Positions 1 to 8,813 of a stretch of DNA of 42,160 nucleotides are shown piece by piece. The DNA comes from DSUN01 sp035527715. GTDB lineage: Bacteria > Planctomycetota > PUPC01 > DSUN01. Made by a program: the position numbers and the translations under genes. Under the pieces are notes generated by a model. It ran no database searches, had not been told where the DNA came from, and worked only from the letters and a program-made list of their open reading frames with translations. Each line of letters begins with the position of its first letter. Within the stretch, counting starts at the first letter, position 1. The stretch spans positions 1 through 42,160 of the forward strand of contig DATKZY010000162.1 of NCBI GenBank assembly GCA_035527715.1. Direction: 5' to 3'.

Positions 1-38
1 GCCCCGCTTCGGGGGCTGGGCCCTCTTGCGCCTACCAT

Positions 39-73
39 CCCACGGCTCCCAAAGCATCGCCGTGGGCTTTATT
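39..73 (+). terminator. possible intrinsic terminator hairpin
   Basis: CCCACGGC (39-46) pairs perfectly with GCCGTGGG (59-66) around a 12-nt loop and is followed by CTTTATT, a weak T-rich tail. It could end a plus-strand gene lying before the window. A second small hairpin, GCCTCC-TTC-GGAGGC, lies at 79-93. Nothing else is recognisable in the first 172 bases. Confidence 0.3.
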
Positions 74-172
74 CCTCCGCCTCCTTCGGAGGCTCAGAAC
101 GCGGCCACCTGTCTCGAAGGAGACTACACGCACCCTTGCCGGACTTCTGCCTCAGGGTTGGCGGGCCTCGGC

Positions 173-2329
173 TCAATCGCACGTGCTCGCGTTGCCCGAC
201 TGGTCCACGGCGAGCACCTTGTAGTGGCAGGTCTGGTCGGGAGCCGCGTTCTCATCGAGGAACGACGTGGCAATGGTGGAGGCGACCTGCGTGGCGCCGC
301 CCGGCGCGAAGTTCGGCTCGAAGCCGCGGTAGATGCGGTAGTAGCACAGGTCGGGCTCAGGGCTGGCCCGCCACGTGAGGCGGCGCTTGCCGTCGGGCGT
401 CTTCTCGACGGCGAGGCCCTTCACGGGCGCGGGGGGCTGGTCGTCGCAGGCGGTGGTGTAGACCGTGAGGCTGCCCCTCTCCACGCTGTCGGCGAGCTGC
501 CCGGCCTTCATTGCCACGGTGCCGGTCGGCCCCTGAAGATCGCCGAAGGGGTGGGTCGGCACTCGCGCGGGGTCGTACACGTACTTGCGGAATGTCGCGT
601 TCAGGGGCTTGCCCTCGACCGCTATGGCAACGGGCACGTTCGCCTTGTTGCGGTTCACGACGGCGACGCTCCACGAGTCGGCCCCGTGGTGCTGGAGCGC
701 GGCGACGCGGAGGCGTGGGTCGCTGCACTTCACCTTGAACACGGTCGCGGGGCCGCGAAAGAACCTGGTGAGGAGCCCGTAGGCGTAGTAGTGGGCCCGG
801 GTGGAGAAGTCGGTGCCGCTCCACTTGAAGGTGCCCCACTTGTTGATATAGGTCTTCGAGTAGCCGTCGGGGAAGTCCATGAAGGTCCAGTAGCCCAGGG
901 CGTAGATGCCGGCGTTGAGGGCCGCGACGGTCGCCTCGGCAAGCTGGAGGGCGACGAGCGGCTCCTGCTGCGTGTCCCAGTAGATGCACGTGTCGCGGCG
1001 GATGCCGTTGAGCGTCCGCCCGTCCTGTTTCGAGCCGAATTCGCCGAGGATGAAGTTCTTGCCCTTGCTGCGTGCGAGGTCGGCGCCCCACTGGAGCTTC
1101 GAGAGGAACCAGGGGTAGAAGCGTGGGTCGTCGAGGCCGTGCTCGTTGATGTAGTGGTGGCCGCCGTAGACGCCCGTGAGGTCGTCCATGTTCTTCGTCG
1201 CCCACTCGATGGTGTTCCAGCGGCCGATGGGCGAGGCGTCGGAGGCGAGGAGTTGGACATCGAGCTTCCGCGCCTTCAGTTCGTCGAAGAGCGCGCGGTG
1301 GTAGTCGCGGAACTTCGGCAGGTCGCCGCCCAGCGTGCCCCAGCCGCCCAGCGAAAGCTCATTGGTCATGCAGTAGGTCTTGAGGTTCGTGATGCCCTTC
1401 GTGCGCACCCAGTATTCCAGGTTGTCCACGACGCGTCTCGCATAGGCGGCGCGCTCTTCGCCTTCCTTCGTGTCCTTCGGGTTCCAGGTGGCGACGTACA
1501 GCTCGGTGCCCGTGGCCTTGAAGCGAAGCATGTGCTCGGCCACCTTGTCGAGCATCGGCTGGTCCCAGTCCCAGCGGTCGTTCATGCGGGCGAACGAGGG
1601 GTTCAGCTCGCGCCAGCGCTTGGCCACCACCTGCTCGAGCACGGCCTGCGGGATGTTGTGGGTGTGGTGGAAGACGTGGAACCCCACGCCGCCGAAGCGG
1701 GGCTGCACGACCTCGGTGGCCCTGATGCTCACCTTTCGCTCGCGGTCCTCCACGTCACGCATGGGGGTGGCCCTTTCCGAGCAGATGACCTCGACATCGT
1801 CGAACCACGCGGCGCCGTGGGAGTTGAAGACCATAGCGACCCGCAGCGTGGCGGCGCCGGCGGCGGCCCGGCCCGAGATGGCCAGCTCCTCCCAGCCCTC
1901 CCTCCCGTTGGCCGCATTGACCTTGCTGTGGAGGATGCCGCAGCGCTGGCCGCGCTCGTCGAGGAACTCGAGGACGAAGTACGCCCCGCTCCCGTCGGCC
2001 ACGCCGTGGGTCCGCACCCAGGCCGTCGCGCGGAAGGCGTCGCCTTCGGCCACGTCGTGCAGGTCGAGTTGCCACTGCTGCCAGTGCGGCGTCTCGGCGG
2101 GCGGGATGGTGATTCGCGCGCAGCGGCGCCCGCCGTGGGGCTGCTCGGCCTCGACAGCGAACTCCGCCTTGCCCTGCTGCCGCCACGGCGCCTGCCCCTC
2201 CTCGAAGCCGGCCTGCGCCAGCGTCTCGTGCCCCTTCGCGCCTTCGCCCGCGAGGGCGGCGCGCACGGCAGGAAGCAGCGAGAGGCCGACCGCCACCGCG
2301 ACCACGACCCGGGCGCTCCACCGATGCAT
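173..2329 (-). CDS. secreted GH5/GH39-like glycosidase with CBM and Fn3 domains
   Basis: Predicted exported glycoside hydrolase of 718 residues. A signal peptide (about 1-28) is followed by a carbohydrate-binding jelly roll (about 38-188), a TIM-barrel-like region (about 200-515), a beta-sandwich (about 530-630) and a C-terminal fibronectin type III-like domain (about 635-718). Clan GH-A style residues are visible: a TNE motif with candidate acid/base Glu324, and LGEFGS with candidate nucleophile Glu430. The open frame extends to a GTG at 2350, but AGGAGG at 2340-2345 overlaps that extension and lies 10 nt before ATG 2329, which also begins the signal peptide, so 2329 is chosen. TTG 2332 is a weaker alternative. 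The gene is divergent from the DUF2156 gene. Substrate cannot be told; the family call is from motif pattern only. Confidence 0.85.
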   Translation of the reverse strand: MHRWSARVVVAVAVGLSLLPAVRAALAGEGAKGHETLAQAGFEEGQAPWRQQGKAEFAVEAEQPHGGRRCARITIPPAETPHWQQWQLDLHDVAEGDAFRATAWVRTHGVADGSGAYFVLEFLDERGQRCGILHSKVNAANGREGWEELAISGRAAAGAATLRVAMVFNSHGAAWFDDVEVICSERATPMRDVEDRERKVSIRATEVVQPRFGGVGFHVFHHTHNIPQAVLEQVVAKRWRELNPSFARMNDRWDWDQPMLDKVAEHMLRFKATGTELYVATWNPKDTKEGEERAAYARRVVDNLEYWVRTKGITNLKTYCMTNELSLGGWGTLGGDLPKFRDYHRALFDELKARKLDVQLLASDASPIGRWNTIEWATKNMDDLTGVYGGHHYINEHGLDDPRFYPWFLSKLQWGADLARSKGKNFILGEFGSKQDGRTLNGIRRDTCIYWDTQQEPLVALQLAEATVAALNAGIYALGYWTFMDFPDGYSKTYINKWGTFKWSGTDFSTRAHYYAYGLLTRFFRGPATVFKVKCSDPRLRVAALQHHGADSWSVAVVNRNKANVPVAIAVEGKPLNATFRKYVYDPARVPTHPFGDLQGPTGTVAMKAGQLADSVERGSLTVYTTACDDQPPAPVKGLAVEKTPDGKRRLTWRASPEPDLCYYRIYRGFEPNFAPGGATQVASTIATSFLDENAAPDQTCHYKVLAVDQSGNASTCD

Positions 2330-2361
2330 CAAGGGCGGTCCTCCTGACACGAGTCCCCATC

Positions 2362-2390
2362 AGGATACCCGATCTCGATGCCTCAAACAA
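2362..2390 (-). promoter_or_regulatory. candidate sigma70-type promoter for the minus-strand glycosidase
   Basis: On the minus strand TTGTTT (2390-2385) is followed after 17 nt by TATCCT (2367-2362), about 32 nt before ATG 2329. The match to consensus is 3/6 and 4/6, so only spacing and position support it. Confidence 0.3.
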
Positions 2391-2398
2391 CGCGGGCA

Positions 2399-2427
2399 TT
2401 GCCTGGCGGCACGCGCTCGCATAGAAT
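2399..2427 (+). promoter_or_regulatory. candidate sigma70-type promoter for the YkgJ/DUF2156 gene
   Basis: TTGCCT (2399-2404), a 17-nt spacer, then TAGAAT (2422-2427), matching consensus at 4/6 and 5/6, 29 nt before ATG 2457. It sits next to the opposite-facing candidate at 2362-2390 in a 127-bp divergent intergenic region. Confidence 0.4.
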
Positions 2428-2456
2428 AGCAGGAGGAAAGTCGAGAGCAGATCGCA

Positions 2457-3995
2457 ATGGCGGAACCGATCTCCCGAGTGGATGCGGCCTGGCAACGCGC
2501 CGGCCTGTCGTCGCGCCAGTGCCTGGCGTGCGACGTGTGCTGCCGGTTCGCCTCGCCGACGGCGTGCTTCGTCCCGTTCTTCACGGCCACCGAGGCTGGC
2601 GACTGTGGATTGCCGGAGCCGCAGACGGCCAGTCCAGAGCCAGGGGTGCGGCCGGTCGTCAAGCGGGATGGCGAGGCGTGGCGCTGCCCGTGCCGGCGGG
2701 CCGGGGCGCAGGAGTGCACGGTCTACGAGCGGCGTCCGCTCGATTGCCGCCTCTATCCCTTCGTGCTGATGTTCGACGCGACGGGCAGAGAGGTCTGGCT
2801 CGGCCTCGACGAGGTCTGCCCGTTCGCTCTCGACCACCAGGGCACTCCCGCGTTGGCCGCGGCGGCCGACGAGGCGGCGAGGCTTCTCGACGGCCCGCTC
2901 GCCGACGCGGCCGCCTCGGCGCCGGGCATCGTCAGCCGGTTCCACGACCACATCCGCCCCCTTCGCGTCCTGCCCGACCTCACCCGCCGCATCTGCCGTC
3001 CCGAGCTGGGGCTGGCGCGACTCGTCTCCACAAGCCACCAGACGCTCAAGCCGTTCTTCATGGCCAGGCCCACCTGTCTGACCGGCCACGCCTTCCCCGC
3101 CATCTACCTGTGGGCAGATCTGTTCAACCTGCACTGGCGGGTCGAGGCCGACTGCCTGCTCGTGTTCGCTGAATCCGATGGCGTGAGTTTCCTCATGGCG
3201 CCGCCGCTCGGCCAAGGCGACGTGCCGAAGGCCCTTCGGGTCGCCGCCGAGATCATGGCCGCCATCAACGGCCCCCGCGGCGGCGCGCGCGCTCAGGAGG
3301 TGGACGAGGGACTGCTGCCCGCCTTCGCCGCCGAGGGCTGGCAGGTCGGCCACCGCGCCCAGGAGTACATCTGCGAAACCGCCTCCCTCATCGAACTCCG
3401 CGGCCGCCACCACGATGGGCGCCGCCACGACATCCGGCGCTTCGAGAAGGCCCACAAGGCCGTCTGGCGGCCCTACCAGCACACAGATTTCCCCCAGTGC
3501 GTCGCCCTCCTCCGCCGATGGCAGCACGAGCGGGCTGCGAGCCACCCCGACCCCTTCTACCGCGACCAGCTCGACGCCACGGGCTTCCTCCACCTGCGGA
3601 CGCTGCGCGAGGCGGAGGAGCTGGGGCTTCAAGGGTACGTGGTTGAGGTGGAAACGCAGGGGATGGATGGATGTGTGGATGAATGGAGGAATGACAGGAC
3701 GGCCTTGTCTGACCCCCATCCATCCATCCAATCATCCAACCATCCAGTGGTCATTGCCTACACCTTCGGCTTCCCGCTGGCCGATGGCGAGACGTTTGCC
3801 GATTTCATCGAGGTGGCCGACCTGAGCTATCCTGGCCTCGCCGCCTGGACATTCCGCCGCTTCTGCCGCGAGGTCCGCGACTGGCCCTTCCTCAACGTCG
3901 GCACCGACTCCGAGCTTCCCAACCTCGCCTGTGCCAAGCTCGCCTACCGCCCGGCCCGCATCGTCCCCTCCTACATCCTGAACGCTCCGCAGTAA
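2457..3995 (+). CDS. YkgJ-type Cys-cluster and DUF2156 fusion protein
   Basis: Cytosolic 512-residue protein with two parts. The N-terminus (about 20-105) carries a CxxCxxCC cluster (Cys22, 25, 28, 29) and a later RPLDCRLYP motif (Cys97), the pattern of the YkgJ/CxxCxxCC family that binds zinc or an iron-sulfur cluster. The C-terminus (about 205-505) resembles DUF2156, the GNAT-like fold of the phosphatidylglycerol lysyltransferase C-terminal domain, with the typical ending of short blocks around FLNVGTDSELPNL. A low-complexity stretch at about residues 401-430 is encoded by a GGATG-rich repeat inserted in frame between VEVET and VVIAYTFG. No strong Shine-Dalgarno is seen at ATG 2457; AGGAGG lies 22 nt upstream. 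The gene converges with the next one, with 36 bp between stops. The transferred group and acceptor are unknown. Confidence 0.85.
   Translation: MAEPISRVDAAWQRAGLSSRQCLACDVCCRFASPTACFVPFFTATEAGDCGLPEPQTASPEPGVRPVVKRDGEAWRCPCRRAGAQECTVYERRPLDCRLYPFVLMFDATGREVWLGLDEVCPFALDHQGTPALAAAADEAARLLDGPLADAAASAPGIVSRFHDHIRPLRVLPDLTRRICRPELGLARLVSTSHQTLKPFFMARPTCLTGHAFPAIYLWADLFNLHWRVEADCLLVFAESDGVSFLMAPPLGQGDVPKALRVAAEIMAAINGPRGGARAQEVDEGLLPAFAAEGWQVGHRAQEYICETASLIELRGRHHDGRRHDIRRFEKAHKAVWRPYQHTDFPQCVALLRRWQHERAASHPDPFYRDQLDATGFLHLRTLREAEELGLQGYVVEVETQGMDGCVDEWRNDRTALSDPHPSIQSSNHPVVIAYTFGFPLADGETFADFIEVADLSYPGLAAWTFRRFCREVRDWPFLNVGTDSELPNLACAKLAYRPARIVPSYILNAPQ
3658..3747. repeat. GGATG-type inverted repeat inserted in frame
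   Basis: A run of GGATG-like units on the left (GGATGGATGGATG at 3661-3673) is mirrored by CATCCATCCATCC at 3717-3729, a perfect 13-bp pairing, with further imperfect CATCC units to about 3747. The block is translated in frame without a stop as a Ser/His/Pro/Asp-rich insert in the DUF2156 domain. A related GTGGATGAATGGA unit occurs at the start of the gene at 12923. The exact borders are estimated. Confidence 0.75.
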
Positions 3996-4031
3996 ACCGT
4001 TCTCGGCCACACTCGCTGGGAGCCGCAGGCA

Positions 4032-5393
4032 TCAGGGACAAATGCCAGAGCGAATGATGGCCTCTGCGGCCAGCGCGGTGGTGAGGGCCGGCGAGCGCCA
4101 ACGGACGAGGAAGCCGGTGTCACAGCGCACGGCGAAGAAGTCGCCGGCCTCCCATGCGCCGGTGGCCCGGTCCTGCACGCCCAACAGGTGCCGGGCGCCG
4201 GCGCGAGCCAGCTCGGGCGAGCGCCCGCAGTGCAGCAAGGTGAGCACGGCGAGCGCGGTATCGAGGTCCGGCGCGCCGCGGTCCCATCTGGCGGTTCCAT
4301 CGGGGGCGAGGCGCGCCGCGCGCTCGACGTCAGCGGCAAGGTGTTCGGCGGCTGGCCGGAGGGCAGGCAAGGGGCCCTGCGCAAGGGCGCGTGCCACGCA
4401 GTAGTGGGCGGCGAAGCCGCGCGGGTAGTAGGGTGCGGCGGGGTCGCCGCGGCCCTCGGTCACCAGGCGCCCCGCGTGGCGGTTGAGAGTCGCCACGGCC
4501 TCGGCGGCGCCCGGCAGGTCCAGCCGCCCGCAGCGCGCCAGCAGGTACAGCACGTTCGCGTTGACCACCAGGTCAACGTCGTTGGTCGCGCCGCCAAAGA
4601 AGGTCAGGAAGATGCCTGAGGGCCTCTCGAGCCATTCCGCAGGGAAGCGGAGCGGCCCGCGCCCGAGGTCGCGCCAGGCGGCGAAGAGGTCCAGCGGGGG
4701 GCTTGGGACCGGTGCGCCGTCGGCCCGCGCCTGGTCCCGCAGCGCGGCCCACACGACCGCCGTGTCGTCGGCGTCGGGGACTGTATTGAGGCGGCGCGCC
4801 ATCTGGGGCACGTTGAGCGCGGCGAACGAGCCACGGAGGGCCGGGCCGCGCAGCAGCAGGAGGAACACCGGCCTCGCCAGCCAGTCGCCGCGCAGGATCG
4901 AGAGGAGACGGCGAGTGCGGGCGCGCTGTTCGGATGCGTCGGGCCAGAAGGCCACGGAGCCGTCGGGCGCGCCTCCGGCCGGTGCACAGAAGCGCCGCAG
5001 GAAGGCGGCGACCCGCGCCCGCATGGCCCGCACGCGCTGGGCGTCCTGCGGCTCGAGACCGCCGTGGCGGCGCAGCGCGGCCTCCTCCACGGAGCCGAGC
5101 GAGGCGTGGATGAACGCGGGGATGAAGGGGCTGACTTCTCGGACGCGCAGGCAGCCAAGGAGGCAGATGTGCTGTGGCCAGTTGCCGGGCCAGTCGCCGC
5201 CGCCGGGGAAGGGACGCACGGCCTCGCGTACCTGGGTAGCCTCGAGGTAGTCAACCGCCTGGCCGAGGGGGGAGCGCCGGGGATCGGCCACACAGCGCCG
5301 CGGCGCGGCGCCATAGTAGTAGAGCCCACAGCCGGGCTGCACGGCCAGGCAGCCAAGCGCGATTGCACCAACAGCAAGTGTCTTCATTCTCAC
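4032..5393 (-). CDS. exported lipoprotein-like protein with alpha-toroid-like repeats
   Basis: A protein of about 453 residues that I do not recognise by name. The N-terminus is hydrophobic and ends in a possible lipobox (VQPGC), so membrane anchoring outside the cytoplasm is likely. The C-terminal half has helical repeats with the flavour of terpenoid-cyclase/prenyltransferase toroids: blocks of NANVLYLLAR, LDTALAVLTLLH and a GAWEAGDFF segment followed by paired helices. The gene lies 72 nt after the oxidoreductase gene on the same strand and is probably co-transcribed. The start is uncertain: GTG 5393 has GGGAG seven nt upstream, while ATG 5387 is two codons later with poorer spacing. No catalytic DxDD or QW motif of true squalene-hopene cyclases is evident, so an enzyme role is not claimed. 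Confidence 0.75.
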   Translation of the reverse strand: MRMKTLAVGAIALGCLAVQPGCGLYYYGAAPRRCVADPRRSPLGQAVDYLEATQVREAVRPFPGGGDWPGNWPQHICLLGCLRVREVSPFIPAFIHASLGSVEEAALRRHGGLEPQDAQRVRAMRARVAAFLRRFCAPAGGAPDGSVAFWPDASEQRARTRRLLSILRGDWLARPVFLLLLRGPALRGSFAALNVPQMARRLNTVPDADDTAVVWAALRDQARADGAPVPSPPLDLFAAWRDLGRGPLRFPAEWLERPSGIFLTFFGGATNDVDLVVNANVLYLLARCGRLDLPGAAEAVATLNRHAGRLVTEGRGDPAAPYYPRGFAAHYCVARALAQGPLPALRPAAEHLAADVERAARLAPDGTARWDRGAPDLDTALAVLTLLHCGRSPELARAGARHLLGVQDRATGAWEAGDFFAVRCDTGFLVRWRSPALTTALAAEAIIRSGICP

Positions 5394-5465
5394 CAGGGGA
5401 CTCCCGTTGGAAGGGGCGCTCGTTGTGACACGGCGCCTGCCCGATATTGATGGCGCCACGCGCGA

Positions 5466-6539
5466 TCACTTGCAGCCAACCCAACAACCACCGGACCGGG
5501 CGCTCTCGTCCTCGGCGAAGATGGTGCGGATGGTGGCGAGGTTGCGCCGGGCGCTGACGAGGGGCTCGCGGCCCTCCTCGATGCACACCAGGAAGTCCCC
5601 CATCGATCCGGCAAACGAGCTGACATAGGTGCCCCCCGCCGTGTCGAGCGTCCGCGGGCCGCCGCCCAGGACGAGCGAATCGAGGGTGAGTTGGCCATCG
5701 AAGTCGAAAACGACGGAACCCTTGTCGCCGTCCACGCGGCAGCGGACGCCGCCCATCGCGCCCGACGAGCGGAGCAGCTCGGTGTGGAGGACCTGGCCGG
5801 TGAGGCCAGGGCCGAAGTCGTAGAGGACGATGAGCAGGTTGTCGCTCACGAAGTTCTGCCCCGCCATCCGCCCGGTGCGGGCGAGGACGCGGCTCGCGTC
5901 GCGGCCCGTCCAGAAGCGCAGCAGGTCGGCGAGATGCGTGTTCCACTGCACGGTGAGGAAGTCGGTGCAGGTGGCGTAGAAGGGGTGCTTGGCGAGGTGC
6001 ACGTCCTGGGTGCCGACGATTTCGATGGCGCCGAGGAAAGGGGTGCCGATGAGGCCCTTCTGGACGATGTGGTGGGCGAGGAAGCAGCACTTGCGCCAGC
6101 GGTAGTTCTGGTGGACGGCGAAGGGGATGCCGGCCTCGGCGGCGATAGCGACGACGTGCTCGGCCTCGTCGAGGGAGCCGGCGAGGGGCTTCTCCGTGGC
6201 AATCGGCTTCTTCGCCTCGGCCGCGGCGCGGACCGCTCCCTCGCGCAGGGTGGGATGGGTGAGCAGGTCAATGACCTCGACCTCGGGGTCGGCGACCAGC
6301 TCGTGGTAGTCGGCGTAGACCTTCGTGATGCCGAACTTCTCCCTGGCCACCTGCTGGGCGTTGGGGTCGGGGTCGGCGATGGCCACGATGTTCCAGCCGA
6401 CGCTCCGGTAGGCGGGGGCGTGTGCGCCGCGAGCGATGCCGCCGAAGCCGATCATGCCGATCCGCCAGTCCTGGCGCCTCGGCAGGGGAAGGGCCCCGGG
6501 CAGGCCCAAGTCCTTCGGCGTGATCGTCGCCATGGCCAT
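5466..6539 (-). CDS. Gfo/Idh/MocA family oxidoreductase
   Basis: Predicted cytosolic NAD(P)-dependent dehydrogenase of sugars or cyclitols, 357 residues, normal for the family. The N-terminal Rossmann fold shows GFGGIARG at 31-38, and the family EKP motif is at Glu116-Lys117-Pro118. The C-terminal alpha/beta domain includes an NTHLADLLRFW segment like the conserved His/Asp helix of family members. ATG 6539 is chosen because AGGAG precedes it with a 7-nt spacer; the open frame upstream is not protein-like. It is divergent from the glycosidase operon at 6741 and upstream of the toroid lipoprotein. These enzymes often work on sugars released by neighbouring hydrolases, but the substrate is unknown here. 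Confidence 0.92.
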   Translation of the reverse strand: MAMATITPKDLGLPGALPLPRRQDWRIGMIGFGGIARGAHAPAYRSVGWNIVAIADPDPNAQQVAREKFGITKVYADYHELVADPEVEVIDLLTHPTLREGAVRAAAEAKKPIATEKPLAGSLDEAEHVVAIAAEAGIPFAVHQNYRWRKCCFLAHHIVQKGLIGTPFLGAIEIVGTQDVHLAKHPFYATCTDFLTVQWNTHLADLLRFWTGRDASRVLARTGRMAGQNFVSDNLLIVLYDFGPGLTGQVLHTELLRSSGAMGGVRCRVDGDKGSVVFDFDGQLTLDSLVLGGGPRTLDTAGGTYVSSFAGSMGDFLVCIEEGREPLVSARRNLATIRTIFAEDESARSGGCWVGCK

Positions 6540-6585
6540 CGTCTTGCTCCTTCCTGGCAACAATGGGGTGCGTGCGGTCGGAGGG

Positions 6586-6614
6586 ATTGTACGACTCCGC
6601 CGCCGGCGGTGCAA
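6586..6614 (-). promoter_or_regulatory. candidate sigma70-type promoter for the oxidoreductase
   Basis: On the minus strand TTGCAC (6614-6609) and TACAAT (6591-6586) are separated by exactly 17 nt, about 46 nt before ATG 6539. The -10 matches 5/6; the -35 matches 3/6. Confidence 0.42.
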
Positions 6615-6638
6615 TGCCCTTGTTGGCGCAAACGCGGC

Positions 6639-6666
6639 TTTACCTCCGCTGCCCTATCGCTATAAT
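6639..6666 (+). promoter_or_regulatory. candidate sigma70-type promoter for the GH operon
   Basis: A perfect TATAAT (6661-6666) follows TTTACC (6639-6644) after 16 nt. Transcription would begin near 6673, giving a leader of about 68 nt before ATG 6741. This is the best promoter-like sequence in the window and would drive the three-gene operon to 17014. Confidence 0.5.
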
Positions 6667-6740
6667 CAACACTGTCGCTCCCGCGGGCGCGGAAGCCTGC
6701 GGTAGGAGAGCGGCCGCGTCGCTTCAGCAAAGGCAGGAAG

Positions 6741-8801
6741 ATGAGGGCAGCCCTGGCGACACTGGTTGCGGCTGCGGGGGTCGCCGCCTTGGCGGGCGAG
6801 AGCGACTACCTGTTGGGCAACCCGCGAGACAAGGCGGGGTTCACCGTATGGGCCGTCTCCAGGCGTGCGGGGCTGCTGTTCACGGACAGCGAGGCCCTCG
6901 ACGTGCGGGTGCGCGTCGCGGGCGCGGGGGCCGCAGCGACCGTGGACTACGCGGTCCACGAGTCCGAGGGGCCGTGGCAGGCCACGGGCCGGCTCGCCTT
7001 CGAGAAGGGCACGGTGGAGGGGCCGCTGCCCGTGAAGCTCCCGGGCCGAGGGCTTTACCGGCTCGACCTCGCCGCCCGGTCGGGCGAGGCGACCTCGAGG
7101 GCGCAGACCTGGCTCGCCGTGGTCTTCACGCCCGACACGCCGGACCCCGCCTCGCCCTGGGGCATCTTCTACACGCCGCACATCTGGTTCGACAAGGGCC
7201 TGGCGAATGGCGCGGCGGTCGCGGCCGAGGGGCACAGGCTCCTCGGCGCCTCGTGGTCGCGGCTGAACTTCTGGGCGCACAGCTTCGGGAAGGTCACGGT
7301 CACGAAGGGGCCGAACCCCCAGGTGACGGCAGACTGGGCGCTGTGGAAGGAGATGGCCCAAGCCCTCCGCAAGGAGGGCATCCGCATCCTGGGCGAGGTC
7401 GCCCAGTGCCCCCGCGAACTGTCGTCGCGGCCCGACGACACGGCGCCGGCGGGCGACGCCGGCCCCGTGTGGTGCCGCGTCAAGCCGGCCGACTACGCCC
7501 TGTGGGACCAACTGATGGAGAAGCTCGCCGCCGACTTCCGCGACGAGATCCAGGTCTGGGAGGTCTGGAACGAGCCCAACCTGCCGAACCGCTACTGGAC
7601 AGGCACGGTGGAGGACTTCGCGGAGCACGTGAAGCACACGAGCCAGGCCCTCCGCCGCGGCAATCCGAAGGCCCGAATCGCCGTCGCCGGCTTCGTGGAC
7701 GGCCATGCCTTCGCCGACCGCCTCCTCACGCTCGGCGTCGGGAAGTGCACGGACATCCTGTCCGTCCACTACACGGACGAGCGGCCCGGCTCCATCGTCC
7801 AATGGAAGAACCTCCTGAAGAAGCACGCGCTCGACGTGCCGATCTGGACTAGCGAGGAACGCAGCGAGGTGCCGCTGCGGAACCTCGCGGCAGGGATCGA
7901 GCGGACGTTCAAGTTCCTCCACGTCCACATCGGCTACGACGGCTATCGGCCGCTGGTGCGAAAGGACTGGACGGTGCTGCCCGCGGGCATCCTGTTCTCG
8001 GTCGGCGCCCACTGCATCGGCACGGGCAAGTGCATCGGCACGAGCGGCGACGTGCCGGGCTGCGAGGTCTGCTTCTTCCAGCGCGGCGACGAGGTCGTGG
8101 GCGTGCTCAAGGCCAGGGGCCAGGCGCCCAAGCTCTTCGCGAAGGCCCTGGGGAGTGTCGCCCTCGCCGCCGAGCCGCTCGAGGCGGGCAAGCCGATCAC
8201 GGTCACCGACGGCTGGGGCCGCTCGCGTCCGCTCGAGATCGCGGGCGGGCAGGCCGTCCTGCCGCTGGCGGGGGGCCTGCTGTTCGTCAACGGCGCCCGC
8301 AAGCTCGCGGTGGCGAGGGCCGCCGTGTCGCAGGTCTCAGAGGGCGTGCTCGTCTTCGAGGCCGAGAGCGGCCGGTGCAGCAAGGCCTGGGGCAGGAACC
8401 CCAAGGCGGGCTTCTCCGAGGGACGCATCCTCGAGATCTGGGCAGCGAGCGACCCCGACGCGGAGGGCTACTGGGCAGAGGTGAAGCTCGCGGTGCCCGC
8501 GGCCGGCCGCTACGAGCTGGTCTTCTCGGGGAATGCCCTCTCGCGCCTCGCGGCGCCGAGGACCGTTTCGCCCTTTGCCTGGAGCCTCGACGGCGGCGAG
8601 GAGCACAAGGTGGACGCCGCGACACCGATGGTCCACGACGTGCCGGCTGCCCCTGAGGGCCTGAGCGTGCTCGGCACCGTCGAGCTGGCGAAGGGCGAGC
8701 ACGTGTTCCGCCTGAAGCTCACCGCGCGGCGCGAGACGCCCGACAAGTGCTACGCCCTCTGGTTCGATGCCATTGTCGTGCGTCCCAAGCCAGCCCGTTA
8801 G
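6741..8801 (+). CDS. secreted GH39-like (clan GH-A) glycosidase
   Basis: Predicted exported glycoside hydrolase, 686 residues. A signal peptide ends near Ala18-Gly19. An N-terminal beta-sandwich (about 22-130) precedes a TIM-barrel region (about 138-430). WEVWNEPN at 273-280 gives candidate acid/base Glu278, the hallmark of clan GH-A families such as GH39 and GH5; IWTSEE supplies a candidate nucleophile at Glu372 or Glu373. The C-terminal region (about 530-680) looks like a sugar-binding jelly roll, beginning VLVFEAESG. It is first in an operon with the two giant paralogs; only 12 bp separate its stop from the next start, suggesting joint expression and action on the same glycan. Substrate not determinable from sequence alone. 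Confidence 0.88.
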   Translation: MRAALATLVAAAGVAALAGESDYLLGNPRDKAGFTVWAVSRRAGLLFTDSEALDVRVRVAGAGAAATVDYAVHESEGPWQATGRLAFEKGTVEGPLPVKLPGRGLYRLDLAARSGEATSRAQTWLAVVFTPDTPDPASPWGIFYTPHIWFDKGLANGAAVAAEGHRLLGASWSRLNFWAHSFGKVTVTKGPNPQVTADWALWKEMAQALRKEGIRILGEVAQCPRELSSRPDDTAPAGDAGPVWCRVKPADYALWDQLMEKLAADFRDEIQVWEVWNEPNLPNRYWTGTVEDFAEHVKHTSQALRRGNPKARIAVAGFVDGHAFADRLLTLGVGKCTDILSVHYTDERPGSIVQWKNLLKKHALDVPIWTSEERSEVPLRNLAAGIERTFKFLHVHIGYDGYRPLVRKDWTVLPAGILFSVGAHCIGTGKCIGTSGDVPGCEVCFFQRGDEVVGVLKARGQAPKLFAKALGSVALAAEPLEAGKPITVTDGWGRSRPLEIAGGQAVLPLAGGLLFVNGARKLAVARAAVSQVSEGVLVFEAESGRCSKAWGRNPKAGFSEGRILEIWAASDPDAEGYWAEVKLAVPAAGRYELVFSGNALSRLAAPRTVSPFAWSLDGGEEHKVDAATPMVHDVPAAPEGLSVLGTVELAKGEHVFRLKLTARRETPDKCYALWFDAIVVRPKPAR

Positions 8802-8813
8802 TAGGAGGCGGTG

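Noticed and set aside
26..2347. 773-codon open frame on the plus strand opposite the first glycosidase
   Set aside because: Val/Arg/Gly-rich translation without domains, exactly antisense to a gene with signal peptide and catalytic motifs; a product of high third-position GC.
5090..5140. GGATGAACG-like sequence in the toroid lipoprotein gene as another GGATG repeat
   Set aside because: Only a short match, no mirrored CATCC arm, and the residues fit the surrounding helical protein.
4032..5393. Squalene-hopene cyclase
   Set aside because: No DxDD motif, no clear QW repeats, shorter than the enzyme, and an export signal instead of a monotopic membrane domain.
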